A stretch of DNA of 64,000 nt from Chryseobacterium sp. Leaf405 (GCF_001425355.1 NZ_LMQN01000016.1:208361-272360), one strand, 5' to 3'. Counted from the first letter of the stretch, positions 1 to 8,020 are shown. The notes: generated by a model from the letters alone, not told the origin. Numbers and translations: made by a program.

Positions 1-63
1 TAAACTTCCTCCCTGAGACGGAACTTCTTACGTTTTGAACTAAAATTTTTAAAATAATTATAT

Positions 64-94
64 AAACTCTCACATTTTTTGTGGGAGTTTTTTT
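64..94 (+). terminator. Rho-independent terminator of a gene left of the window
   Basis: A 10-bp stem (one T-G pair) around a short T-rich loop is followed by a run of T on the plus strand. It would end a plus-strand transcript entering from the left edge. The gene itself is not recognisable in the first 60 bases. Confidence 0.6.
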
Positions 95-131
95 ATGCAT
101 TGTACTGTCTTCTGAATGGAGCAAGCGTAAT

Positions 132-160
132 TTTCGGGCAAACCATAGGTTTGCCCGAAA
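132..160 (-). terminator. 13-bp perfect hairpin after tssF
   Basis: Perfect 13-bp inverted repeat (132-144 and 148-160) with a 3-base loop, located 12 bp past the tssF stop. The T-rich tract is stronger on the plus-strand side than on the minus side, so it may serve both the converging plus-strand transcript and tssF. Confidence 0.6.
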
Positions 161-171
161 CTTTTATTATT

Positions 172-2055
172 TTAATTTTCTCCAAAATCTGAATCTTCGT
201 TTGTGATTTTCACTAAATATTCAATACCGTCGATCGCTTTTGAAATAATCTGATTTCTCAGGATATTCGCCATATTTTCCCAATAGGCTCTTCCGTAGAA
301 CGAATAATTTTGAGGAATAATCTCTACCTCAACCGTTCGGATGAAACCTTCTTTCGGTTTATTGCTGATCATTGTTCCTCGAGTCACTCTTACATCTTTC
401 AATTCGTCTTTCAAAACCATTCTGCAATAATTTTTAACATCTTCCAGAGAAATAATTTTGTCTCTTGTCGTCAAAGCGTATTTATAAGCCTGAATGCTGT
501 CTGTTCCTTTCTGCTCTTCCGCTCCGCCAATCGTTTCTGTTAGAAGAACCAACATCTGTGACTTTAACTGGTTTGAAAGTTCAGTTCCCGGACGCATATG
601 ATTTGCCAGCGTAGAATGGGTGATCCAAAACGAAGCGTAGGTATGATCTGTTTTGTCGACAGGTTCCATGATCACATAGTTCAGTTCCTGTTTAATATTT
701 CTTTTTGCATTGTTCACTTTCTGAACCATCGATTTCATTTTGTCCGACATTTCACTCAGAACGCCTTTTACATTATCTCTGTTCAATAAAGAAAACGCAG
801 CAATTTCGTCTCTTGTCAATTCGAGCACATTCGCAATCATATCCACTGCATTTCGGTTGGTAAAACGTTCCATTCCGCCTTTTCTTACGGTGTACAAACC
901 TTTTCGTAAATCATCGTTTGGTGTAAAAGGAATTTCGGTGTAGCGTCTTCCGTCTCCATCCTGAACCTCATCAACATATAAAAAATGTTCGCCTTCATCG
1001 GTTACAAGAGGAATATTATTTCCCATAATATCTAAACTGTATTCCGTTTTCTTCCAGCCACGATTATAAATCGGAAAAGCATTCAAAACAAATGAAAAAT
1101 TATCTAAAATCTCAGCGGAAAACTGCGGCGGAAACTCGAAAGTCAACCATAAATATCTTTTTCCTTCAATAAATTTTGTAATTTCTTCTTTGTAATCAAC
1201 AAAATCAAGATTTTCAGGAAGCTTTCCCAGTTCGGAAAATAAAGCATTAGAAATTCCCGTGACTTCAATAAATTTGTGATTATAAATGCTTTTTACATCT
1301 TCCACCACTTTGTTTCGGATAGACTGTTCACGGAATATCTGCTCGTATCCGTCTGCCTGACTATTTTTATAATACGTTAAACCTTCTTTTACAAATAAAG
1401 GATTTCCATTGCTGGAAACAGTGATGTATGGTAATAATTTATAGGTAAAATCTAAATGCTCAAAGGCAGGATTTGAACAGTAAATACTTAAATTTTTAGG
1501 AAAATTTTCATTTGAATAGTTGGTAACATCAATTCCGATTGTCACTTTTCTGTAATCTTCCGGTTTGCCCTGAAATCTTGCGATAGGAATTTTATTCAGT
1601 CTGTCATCAATTCCGTAACAGGTATTTCCTACAAACATAATGGAAGTCTGAACTTTATTAATTCTGACATTCCCTATTGGTGTAAAGGGAATATTAATTT
1701 GTTTATCAGACTCCGATTTTATGGTGGAAGTCATTTGTTTTCTATAGAAAAACTCGGTGTGTTCCAGCAGAATTTCCGATGATTCGTAAGGCTGCGTAAA
1801 CGCAATCGCATGAGACGGAATCGGGTGTGTATAAATTGACGGGGTTAATAATTTTGCCAGTTTTTCTAAAATTCTGGCGTTTACCGTCTGTATTTCGTTA
1901 TTCGCTTTGAAAACTTCTGTGCTGAATGCGTCGATCAATAATTTCACGAACGGATCAAGAGACTGCGGACTTTTCAATCCCCAAACTTTAGTTGCATTCT
2001 GAAGCATTCTTGCTTTTACAGATTCTTTGGAATATATATTTTGGTCTAAGTTCAT
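172..2055 (-). CDS. tssF: Type VI secretion system baseplate subunit TssF
   Basis: The 627-residue protein matches the Bacteroidetes (T6SS subtype iii) TssF family in length and in its N-terminal region of helical, loading-type sequence around residues 10-70. TssF with TssG and TssE forms the wedge of the contractile-tail baseplate that docks on the membrane complex. The neighbouring upstream gene is a gp25/TssE homologue separated by only 22 bp, which supports the call and an operon. No tssG follows; a strong hairpin closes the operon after tssF. The remaining T6SS genes must lie outside the window. The TssF identity is from family recognition, not from a catalytic motif, since the protein is structural. 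Confidence 0.8.
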   Translation of the reverse strand: MNLDQNIYSKESVKARMLQNATKVWGLKSPQSLDPFVKLLIDAFSTEVFKANNEIQTVNARILEKLAKLLTPSIYTHPIPSHAIAFTQPYESSEILLEHTEFFYRKQMTSTIKSESDKQINIPFTPIGNVRINKVQTSIMFVGNTCYGIDDRLNKIPIARFQGKPEDYRKVTIGIDVTNYSNENFPKNLSIYCSNPAFEHLDFTYKLLPYITVSSNGNPLFVKEGLTYYKNSQADGYEQIFREQSIRNKVVEDVKSIYNHKFIEVTGISNALFSELGKLPENLDFVDYKEEITKFIEGKRYLWLTFEFPPQFSAEILDNFSFVLNAFPIYNRGWKKTEYSLDIMGNNIPLVTDEGEHFLYVDEVQDGDGRRYTEIPFTPNDDLRKGLYTVRKGGMERFTNRNAVDMIANVLELTRDEIAAFSLLNRDNVKGVLSEMSDKMKSMVQKVNNAKRNIKQELNYVIMEPVDKTDHTYASFWITHSTLANHMRPGTELSNQLKSQMLVLLTETIGGAEEQKGTDSIQAYKYALTTRDKIISLEDVKNYCRMVLKDELKDVRVTRGTMISNKPKEGFIRTVEVEIIPQNYSFYGRAYWENMANILRNQIISKAIDGIEYLVKITNEDSDFGEN

Positions 2056-2077
2056 AAATTCTGGTTACTGTTACAAT

Positions 2078-2518
2078 CTAATCTATCGACATCGGGCTCA
2101 GAAACAATTCTGTAGAAAAGCTGAAGCGCTCTCCCGAATCTTCCATTTTAGCATTGATGGCAATTCTTACTTTCTTTTTTATTTCGGTATGTTCTTTTGT
2201 GTCGTAGTTGTGTTCTACAATTTGTATGTGTGCATCAACCTGAGGTTGTGTAATTCTGGGCTCGTATTCCTGTATTTGTTTTTTCAAACTTTTAACAAAA
2301 ATATTTTCCCAGACCGCACTGGTTACGCCGTTGTCGAATTCCAGATTCCAAACATCGTTTCCGTAATTTTCATCATATCTATTTTCACCTTTTTTTGTCG
2401 TAATCAACAGCATAATGTTGTGGGCAATACTTTCACCCATGTCGCAGGTGTCTATACTTCCTCCTTCCGTCATTAATGTCGATGGTACAAAAGGCATTCT
2501 GTAATTTGGTGTGTCCAT
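2078..2518 (-). CDS. tssE: Type VI secretion baseplate protein TssE (gp25-like)
   Basis: The 146-residue protein has the GPW/gp25 layout: a short N-terminal strand, then a segment with ENRYDENYGNDVW (about residues 45-57) that matches the conserved gp25 region with an aromatic and YG. Phage gp25 and TssE are small baseplate wedge components that seed sheath polymerisation. It is the first gene of the visible tssE-tssF unit. The upstream 474 bp carries no gene. Family and neighbour agree; which T6SS subtype it belongs to is inferred from the flavobacterial background. Confidence 0.82.
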   Translation of the reverse strand: MDTPNYRMPFVPSTLMTEGGSIDTCDMGESIAHNIMLLITTKKGENRYDENYGNDVWNLEFDNGVTSAVWENIFVKSLKKQIQEYEPRITQPQVDAHIQIVEHNYDTKEHTEIKKKVRIAINAKMEDSGERFSFSTELFLSPMSID

Positions 2519-2854
2519 GATTCAGCTTCTTTACATTTTACTTCATCTAATCGTTTACTTGATAGGAAATACCAAATTAATCATTTTTAACGAAATAAAA
2601 TGACATAATATTTTCAATTATGCTTTATAGTTTTAATTTTTTAAGTGAATTAAAAATATACCTGTCAAAAGTCTTACCGTGTATAGTACAAAAAATGAAA
2701 ATCCAAAGCAACAGTGTTTGCAATCTGCCCAACTCCTCTTATGATTACAAACAATATTGATTATCAATTCCTGAGATCTCATTTGATGTAAAACAGGGTT
2801 GTCTGTGATGTTCGAAAGGTTCTGGAGATTATAAACAACCTTACATTTACATAA

Positions 2855-2951
2855 CCCTAGCCCCGATAGAAACGACATCCTTTTTGGTTGCGGCTGGAGC
2901 GAAGCGGAAGCCGTAACCAAAAAGATACAGTGGATAGCGGGATTAAGCTCC
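2855..2951 (+). ncRNA. Flavo-1-like structured intergenic element
   Basis: A 16-bp hairpin with one mismatch (2880-2895 pairs with 2909-2924) is bracketed by CCCCGAT on the left and ATAGCGGG on the right, which can pair as an outer CCCG/CGGG stem. The AGCCCCGAT...hairpin...ATAGCGGGATTAAGCTCC frame is one I recall as recurrent in intergenic regions of flavobacteria, and I believe it corresponds to the Rfam Flavo-1 motif. Function and orientation are unknown. The Rfam assignment is from memory and untested. Confidence 0.5.
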
Positions 2952-2955
2952 AAAT

Positions 2956-2985
2956 AAAAAGCTGCCCGACTCAGTCAGACAGCTT
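2956..2985 (-). terminator. Terminator of the amino-acid permease gene
   Basis: The inverted repeat AAGCTG...CAGCTT with an inner GACT/AGTC stem is followed on the minus strand by TTTTTATTT. It lies 7 bp past the permease stop. Confidence 0.75.
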
Positions 2986-2992
2986 GTGAAAT

Positions 2993-4408
2993 TTATTCTT
3001 GAATTCTCTTATTTCGATTAATAAAATAATACACCGGAAGTCCGAGTAAAACCATTACGAATCCTGGCCAGGTATATTGTTGTTTGTAAATTAAAAGTAA
3101 AATACAGAAACCTGTTCCGATTAACAAATAAATAATGGGTGTAACCGGATACAACCAGGTTTTATAAGGTCTTTCTAAATTCGGCTTTTTAATTCTTAAA
3201 TAAATAACTCCGAAAACGGTAATCATATAAAATAATACGATAACGAAAGAGATCATATCCAAAAGATTTCCGTATTGCCCACTTAAACACAGCAAACAAG
3301 CCCAAACTCCCTGCATCCATAGTGCATTAGCCGGAACATCATTTTTGTTGTTTTTTTCAGCTTGTTTGAAAAACATTCCATCTTTTGCCATCGTCTGGAA
3401 AACTCGGGCTCCCGCTAAGATCAATCCGTTGTTACAACCAAATGTGGAAACCATTACCAACAATGCAATGATAATCGTTCCTGCACTTCCAAAAATAAAG
3501 TGTGAAGCAGCTACTGCTACCCGATCGTTTTCTGCAAAAGCAATTGCATCTCTGTCTAATGCATTCAGGTAAACATAATTCACAGCGAGATATAAAATCA
3601 TTACAGCAGAAGTTCCGTAGATCATAGATTTTACCACGTTTTTCTTCGGATTTTCAATCTCACCTGAAACAAAAGTTACACTTTCCCATGCTACAGAACT
3701 GAAAACTGAACCTACCATCGCAGCTGCAATTCCACCTAATAAAGTCATTCCGCCAATAGGTTCCCAACCCTCTTTCAGGAAATTTCCTAATGCATCTTTT
3801 TTGAGATTATTAAAAGAATCGTATCCTAAGCTGAAATTTTCCGCCAAATGAGAAAAATCAACGAAAATAAATCCGGCAGCAATTAATCCTAGAATTGCGA
3901 TGATTTTAGAACCCGTGAAAATATTCTGTAATATTTTTCCGCTTTCTACACCTCTGGTATTAAAATATGTAAGTAAAATAATCGTTCCGATCGCTAAAAT
4001 CTGAATCCATGTAATTTTAAACTCTCCACTCTGGATGATCGGAGCTGCATCATTTAAAGCTGGAACCAAATAGGCCGTAAACTTCCCAAATGCCATAGCA
4101 ACTGCCGCAATCGTCCCGGTTTGAATTACGGTAAACAGTCCCCATCCGTAAAGAAAACCCATCTTTTTACCAAAGATTTCTTTAAGATAAGTGTACTGTC
4201 CGCCGGCTTTTGGAAACAATGCTGAAAGTTCACCATAACTAATTGCTGCTGCAACAGTCATAATTCCGGTAATAACCCAAACGACGATCAGCCAGTATCC
4301 CGACCCAAGGTTTCGCATCATATCTGCGCTGACAATAAAGATTCCGCTACCTATCATCGATCCCATTACCAACATAATGGCGTCCCAAAGTTTTAGTTTT
4401 TTCTGCAT
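2993..4408 (-). CDS. APC-family amino-acid permease
   Basis: The 471-residue protein is almost entirely hydrophobic, with about 12 membrane segments. The first helix carries the APC signature GSMIGSGIF (about residues 16-24), which forms the broken substrate-binding helix of LeuT-fold transporters. It probably imports or exchanges amino acids across the inner membrane; the substrate cannot be read from sequence. It is a single gene with its own promoter box at 4425-4432 and its own terminator. It is transcribed away from the DUF4920 gene across a 200-bp divergent region. Confidence 0.85.
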   Translation of the reverse strand: MQKKLKLWDAIMLVMGSMIGSGIFIVSADMMRNLGSGYWLIVVWVITGIMTVAAAISYGELSALFPKAGGQYTYLKEIFGKKMGFLYGWGLFTVIQTGTIAAVAMAFGKFTAYLVPALNDAAPIIQSGEFKITWIQILAIGTIILLTYFNTRGVESGKILQNIFTGSKIIAILGLIAAGFIFVDFSHLAENFSLGYDSFNNLKKDALGNFLKEGWEPIGGMTLLGGIAAAMVGSVFSSVAWESVTFVSGEIENPKKNVVKSMIYGTSAVMILYLAVNYVYLNALDRDAIAFAENDRVAVAASHFIFGSAGTIIIALLVMVSTFGCNNGLILAGARVFQTMAKDGMFFKQAEKNNKNDVPANALWMQGVWACLLCLSGQYGNLLDMISFVIVLFYMITVFGVIYLRIKKPNLERPYKTWLYPVTPIIYLLIGTGFCILLLIYKQQYTWPGFVMVLLGLPVYYFINRNKRIQE

Positions 4409-4424
4409 AGTTGAGTTTAGGCGT

Positions 4425-4432
4425 CAAATATA
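4425..4432 (-). promoter_or_regulatory. -7 box TATATTTG of the permease gene
   Basis: Matches the Bacteroidetes TAnnTTTG element, 16 bases ahead of the start codon. No clear -33 TTG at the usual distance. Confidence 0.5.
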
Positions 4433-4586
4433 AATAAATATAAGATTCGTTTTTTATTTTGTTGGAAATTAAGATCAATTGAAACTTGAACCTTTGTAAT
4501 CATGTGTCTCAATAAGTGTAAATACGAGAAAAGAAAAACTGTTTTTTATCAAGTTTTTTTAAGATTTACGATTCAAATTTTATTAG

Positions 4587-4594
4587 TACTTTTG
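4587..4594 (+). promoter_or_regulatory. -7 box TACTTTTG of the DUF4920 gene
   Basis: TAnnTTTG match ending 14 bases before the ATG at 4609. No clear -33 element. Confidence 0.5.
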
Positions 4595-4608
4595 GAAAAA
4601 ATATTAAT

Positions 4609-5118
4609 ATGAAATTTAAAGCAATATTATTCGCAGTTGCGGTAAGTATATCCACTTTAGCTTTTGCACAGGAAACTAAGAAATTTGGTCCGCCGGCAGG
4701 AAACGCTGTTGTAGGAGATGTTTATGGAAATACAATTGCTTCTGATACAGAATCCAAAGCAATCTCAGTAGATAAATTAAGCAAAAAACTTAAAAAAGAT
4801 AATAAAAAAGTTGAAAACGTAGCTGTAAAAGGAAAAGTTACAGACGTTTGCGATAAAAAAGGATGTTGGTTAACGATTCAGACTGAAGATAATTCTCAGT
4901 TTTTTGTAAAAATGAAGGATTATGCATTCTTCGTTCCGACTGCATTGAAAGGCAAAACTGTTGTTTTAGACGGAACTGCTGAAAGAAAGATAACTTCTAT
5001 CGACGAACAAAAGCATTACGCTGAAGATGCTAAAAAACCTCAATCGGAAATCGATGCGATTACCACTCCAAAAGAAGAGATCAGATTTGTTGCTAACGGA
5101 ATTAAGGTAGTGAACTAA
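4609..5118 (+). CDS. Secreted DUF4920 family protein
   Basis: The 169-residue protein starts with a signal peptide (residues 1-20, ending in FAQ). The mature part resembles DUF4920 proteins, small OB-fold-like periplasmic proteins. A VCDKKGCW motif (Cys81 and Cys86) sits in the middle and could be a disulphide pair or metal site. The function of the family is not established. The gene stands alone: its promoter is in the divergent region and a bidirectional terminator separates it from the converging carboxypeptidase gene. Confidence 0.75.
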   Translation: MKFKAILFAVAVSISTLAFAQETKKFGPPAGNAVVGDVYGNTIASDTESKAISVDKLSKKLKKDNKKVENVAVKGKVTDVCDKKGCWLTIQTEDNSQFFVKMKDYAFFVPTALKGKTVVLDGTAERKITSIDEQKHYAEDAKKPQSEIDAITTPKEEIRFVANGIKVVN

Positions 5119-5194
5119 TTTTTTATCATTGTGAATAAAGTGAATAATCTATTTGGATTTCTCCTTTCATCAAAATGATATTTAGTATAAAAAC

Positions 5195-5224
5195 AAAAGC
5201 GGAACAAATTGTTCCGCTTTTTTA
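5195..5224. terminator. Bidirectional terminator between converging genes
   Basis: Perfect stem AAAAGCGGAACAA/TTGTTCCGCTTTT flanked by T runs on both strands. It serves the DUF4920 gene and the M14 peptidase gene, whose stop lies at its right edge. Confidence 0.85.
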
Positions 5225-6331
5225 ATCTTCTATCTTAAAATTTACTTCCGCATCCAGTTTCGGATATTTATTTTCTGAAACAAATTTCTTTCCGGTACAG
5301 TCGATTTCCAGCCAGCCTTTTTTTTGCTTTACATCTCCTACTTCCATTACGAAAGGAACAAAAGATATTTCGTCTTTCCCTTCTTCCATAATTTCTCTGT
5401 ATTGAACGGCAACATCCAAAATACATTCGTGATCCGTATTTAACTTAACATTTCTGTAAACGATATCGTAATGTGTTTCTCTGTTTTCAGGAATATCAAG
5501 ATACGTTTCCCAACCTTCAATATCAGAATTCAATTCACTGATTGCTTTCAAAGCATAATATAATGCAATCGTGTAATATTTCCTCGTTCCTTTTCTTGTA
5601 TAATCTTCAACAAAATGTCCACCTTCAAAAAGAATCGTGGGCATTCCTGCCTTGATAAAATTATCTCCTGTAGAAGTTGGGTAGAATTCATCAGAATATC
5701 TTCCGATCTGATTTGGAATTAATTCTTTCAAATGATTGTAAACTTCCGCAATTACCGCCATACATTTTTTACGGTTTTCAGTAACTGTTCTTTCTACATT
5801 TTCAGATGGAGCTAAAAAAGATAAAGTTGCGGGATGAATTCCATCTGTGGTAAAAATTGTCCTTTGTTCGTGAAGATTCAAAGCATAATCGTATTTTTTA
5901 GAAGATGCAATACTTTTAAGGAATTTTATCTCTTTACTTGCTTCATTGTGAAAGTCTCTGTTCAAATCAATTTCTGCGGCATTCAGTCTTGTCCATTTTT
6001 CCGAGCCATCGGGATTTAGCATAAAGATAAAATCAAGCTTGATCTTATTCAGCAATTCTCCCTTTAGTTCCTGAGCCTTATCTAAAGTCAATAATAAATC
6101 GAGCATCGCATGAGTTGCGTTCGATTCGTTCCCATGCATTTGCGACCAGGCAAGAATATTAATGTTTCCAGTTCCAACTGTTAATTTATAAATAGGTTTT
6201 TCTAAATACGATTTTCCTATCTCTTCAATATGATCTCTGAGATTAGTGTGTAAATAAGAAAATAATTTTTCAGGGGAAATATAACGGTTTGGGAAATCAG
6301 GGTTCTGCTGATACAATTGTTCAAAATTCAT
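5222..6331 (-). CDS. M14-family zinc carboxypeptidase
   Basis: The product is 369 residues from this start. Zinc ligands are visible: HGNE in MHGNESNA and the later His in NLHEQ. NPDG...R.N...DLNRDF is the M14 substrate-binding stretch, and LFEGGHF carries the likely catalytic Glu. No signal peptide, so the enzyme is probably cytoplasmic and acts on peptides or peptidoglycan-derived substrates; the actual substrate is unknown. An in-frame ATG eight codons upstream (6355) overlaps a TAAATTTG promoter box at 6353-6360, so the ATG at 6331 is preferred. Single-gene unit. Confidence 0.8.
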   Translation of the reverse strand: MNFEQLYQQNPDFPNRYISPEKLFSYLHTNLRDHIEEIGKSYLEKPIYKLTVGTGNINILAWSQMHGNESNATHAMLDLLLTLDKAQELKGELLNKIKLDFIFMLNPDGSEKWTRLNAAEIDLNRDFHNEASKEIKFLKSIASSKKYDYALNLHEQRTIFTTDGIHPATLSFLAPSENVERTVTENRKKCMAVIAEVYNHLKELIPNQIGRYSDEFYPTSTGDNFIKAGMPTILFEGGHFVEDYTRKGTRKYYTIALYYALKAISELNSDIEGWETYLDIPENRETHYDIVYRNVKLNTDHECILDVAVQYREIMEEGKDEISFVPFVMEVGDVKQKKGWLEIDCTGKKFVSENKYPKLDAEVNFKIED

Positions 6332-6352
6332 TGTGTAGTAATTTACAAGAGT

Positions 6353-6360
6353 CAAATTTA
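6353..6360 (-). promoter_or_regulatory. -7 box TAAATTTG that decides the M14 peptidase start
   Basis: Exact TAnnTTTG match. It overlaps the upstream candidate start codon, so translation should begin at 6331, giving a leader of roughly 15-20 bases. Confidence 0.55.
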
Positions 6361-7045
6361 ACTATTTTTGATCAAAATAAGAAATTTACATTTGTTATTT
6401 GATTAAACATTAGTTACTGCCAAAATGTCTGTGTACAAAATTGACAATTGATGATAACTCAATTAATATTATTTAAATAACTGATATTGAATAATATATA
6501 GGATTTATCTAAATAATTATATTAATATTACTTTAAGTCATTACATCTGTATTTAATGCTATTTTTTAATAATTTAATTAAACAAGAATAACTGATAGTG
6601 ACTAGTAAAAAATTATCGTATACAAATGTAAATTAACTAGTTTTTTTATTTAAATCTTTAAATTTTTGTGATAATTTAATTCTGTAAACAGTTATTATTT
6701 TGATTAAACAACTTCAAATAACATTCCAGAGGAAAAATAGCTTATGAGCGTTCACATAGCTCAATTTATATTATTTTACAAAATTAAACCTTCTAAATAG
6801 GGCTTGTTTAAGCACTTTAAAACTTTGCATTGCTATCTTATTTCTTGTTATGTAACAGTAATGTAGATCTGTGCAAAAGTAACTTTATAAAGTATATATT
6901 GATGTTTATCTAAAGGCAAGTTATCCATAAGTTATCGACGTTATAGTTGAACAAACGCATAATCTGAAACTTATCCATAATAAACTTTTGTAAAATATTT
7001 TTATCTTAAATATATAATTAACTGTATAACAGCATTTTAATATGT

Positions 7046-7125
7046 TTACATTTGTATTTAAGTACTATTTACATTTGTTTATTACATTGATTTGCATTTG
7101 TAAATTATATTATTTACATTTGTAA
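7046..7125 (+). repeat. Array of four TTACAnnTGTAA-like repeats, 22-23 bp period
   Basis: Copies start at 7046 (TTACATTTGTAT), 7069 (TTACATTTGTTT), 7092 (TTGCATTTGTAA) and 7114 (TTACATTTGTAA), at spacings of 23, 23 and 22 bp. The last copy is a perfect palindrome of TTACA/TGTAA arms. The array ends 19 bp before the regulator start. The even, near two-helical-turn spacing suggests cooperative binding by a protein, most simply the XRE regulator encoded next to it. Confidence 0.65.
7092..7122 (+). promoter_or_regulatory. Promoter of the XRE regulator, built from two repeat copies
   Basis: TTG at 7092-7094, a 20-base spacer and TACATTTG at 7115-7122 match the Bacteroidetes -33/-7 promoter. Both elements lie inside copies of the palindromic repeat, so a bound repressor would directly cover the promoter. 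Confidence 0.6.
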
Positions 7126-7144
7126 CACCATTAAAAACTGCTTT

Positions 7145-7693
7145 ATGAGTTTAAACGAGAGAATTTCCAAAGTTATAGAGTATTCTAATCTTACTTCTTC
7201 AGAATTTGCTGATGAGATAGATGTTCAGCGATCTTCTATTTCCCATATTACTTCGGGAAGAAATAAGCCATCTCTTGAATTTATCATAAAAATAAAATCG
7301 AAGTTTCCGGAGATTCTTTGGGACTGGTTGGTAACAGGTGAAGGCGAAATGTTGAAATCTGAATTGCCAGAAATTAATAAAATACAGGAAGAAACTCCTC
7401 AAGTTTTAGAAGAAGAAAAATCTAAACTTACTTCTCTACCCGACCTTTTCACCATGATGAATAATGATGAAGATTTTGGAGTTGAAGAGGAGGAAACTGA
7501 AGCCCCTAAAATGCCTCTTCGAGAATCATCTATACCACACCAAAATACAGTGCAACAAAAAATATCCGATTCTCAGCGATTAGAGAATTCCAATGATCAA
7601 ATATTATCCCAAGCTATTGGAAATCAGCAAGGTAATATAAAACGTATCGTAATCTTTTATGATAATGGAAAATTTGAGAGTTTTGAGCCATAA
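7145..7693 (+). CDS. XRE-type helix-turn-helix regulator with a low-complexity middle and conserved-looking tail
   Basis: The product is 182 residues. Residues 1-60 form a Cro/CI-type helix-turn-helix: SSEFADEIDVQRSSISHI contains the turn and recognition helix, followed by GRNKPSLEFIIKI. After FPEILWDWLVTGEGEM the middle (about 75-160) is acidic and polar, likely disordered. The end, KRIVIFYDNGKFESFEP, resembles a C-terminal motif I recall on many flavobacterial XRE proteins. It is alone on the plus strand. Four regularly spaced palindromes overlap its promoter, so autoregulation is likely. Its other targets and inducing signal are unknown; no adjacent gene looks co-regulated. Confidence 0.75.
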   Translation: MSLNERISKVIEYSNLTSSEFADEIDVQRSSISHITSGRNKPSLEFIIKIKSKFPEILWDWLVTGEGEMLKSELPEINKIQEETPQVLEEEKSKLTSLPDLFTMMNNDEDFGVEEEETEAPKMPLRESSIPHQNTVQQKISDSQRLENSNDQILSQAIGNQQGNIKRIVIFYDNGKFESFEP

Positions 7694-7696
7694 AAA

Positions 7697-7723
7697 ACCT
7701 GATCAAAGAAAAATTGATCAGGT
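7697..7723. terminator. Hairpin directly after the XRE regulator stop
   Basis: 10-bp stem ACCTGATCAA/TTGATCAGGT. On the plus strand it is followed by A, not T; the T run is on the minus strand, facing into the regulator gene. Confidence 0.4.
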
Positions 7724-7741
7724 AAAAAATATTTGAAGAAG

Positions 7742-7769
7742 AAAACTAAAGCTATTGCTCTATAGTTTT
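7742..7769 (+). terminator. Probable terminator of the XRE regulator
   Basis: Stem AAAACTA/TAGTTTT with an inner AGC/GCT pair, followed by T-rich sequence on the plus strand. Weaker than the preceding hairpin, but with T in the right direction. Confidence 0.45.
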
Positions 7770-8020
7770 TATCATTATTAACATATTTACTCTTTTACTT
7801 TTTATAAAAGTTGATTATTAATTTACTTTCAGAATTGTAATTAAAGAATAAATTTTGTTTCAAAGGTTAATTTTATTGATAGTAATCAAATATAAATAAT
7901 TATATCGAAATAAATGATGAAATTTTAATAATTTCTACTTTATTTATAATAAAACTTGAAAATTGACAAATATTAAATAATTTAAAATATTCTCTTTTTA
8001 TTTTTAAAAGCCCAATAAAA

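Larger units (their letters stand above)
2519..2992. other. Intergenic region holding a structured dispersed element
   Basis: This 474-bp stretch separates tssE from the amino-acid permease. Its right part holds a structured element (2855-2951) and a terminator (2956-2985). The rest is AT-rich. A 106-codon minus-strand reading frame here is judged non-coding because its N-terminal third is simply the antisense of the structured element. Confidence 0.6.
6361..7144. other. Long AT-rich non-coding region upstream of the XRE regulator
   Basis: No credible gene is seen in about 780 bp. It holds two identical TTATCCATAA decamers 50 bp apart (6921-6930 and 6971-6980) with TTATCGACG beside the first. 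It also holds scattered copies of a TTACAnnTGTAA-like palindrome at 6386-6397, 6541-6552 and 6620-6631, and a dense array of four more at 7046-7125. An 18-codon ORF at 6744-6800 is too short to support. Confidence 0.6.

Noticed and set aside
1..60. End of a plus-strand gene at the left edge
   Set aside because: Too few bases to identify; only the terminator is reported.
2027..2476. 149-codon plus-strand ORF opposite tssE
   Set aside because: Antisense shadow; the minus-strand reading is a recognisable gp25 family protein.
2633..2953. 106-codon minus-strand ORF
   Set aside because: It begins inside the antisense of a structured dispersed element, has no domain, and its length is explained by that element.
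6744..6800. 18-codon ORF with a purine-rich stretch upstream (MSVHIAQ...)
   Set aside because: Too short and without any other support; chance ORFs of this size are common.
6921..6980. TTATCCATAA pair as a definite replication origin
   Set aside because: It is suggestive only. No skew was computed, no dnaA is nearby and the box differs from the consensus, so it is kept as a low-level finding and not as an origin feature.
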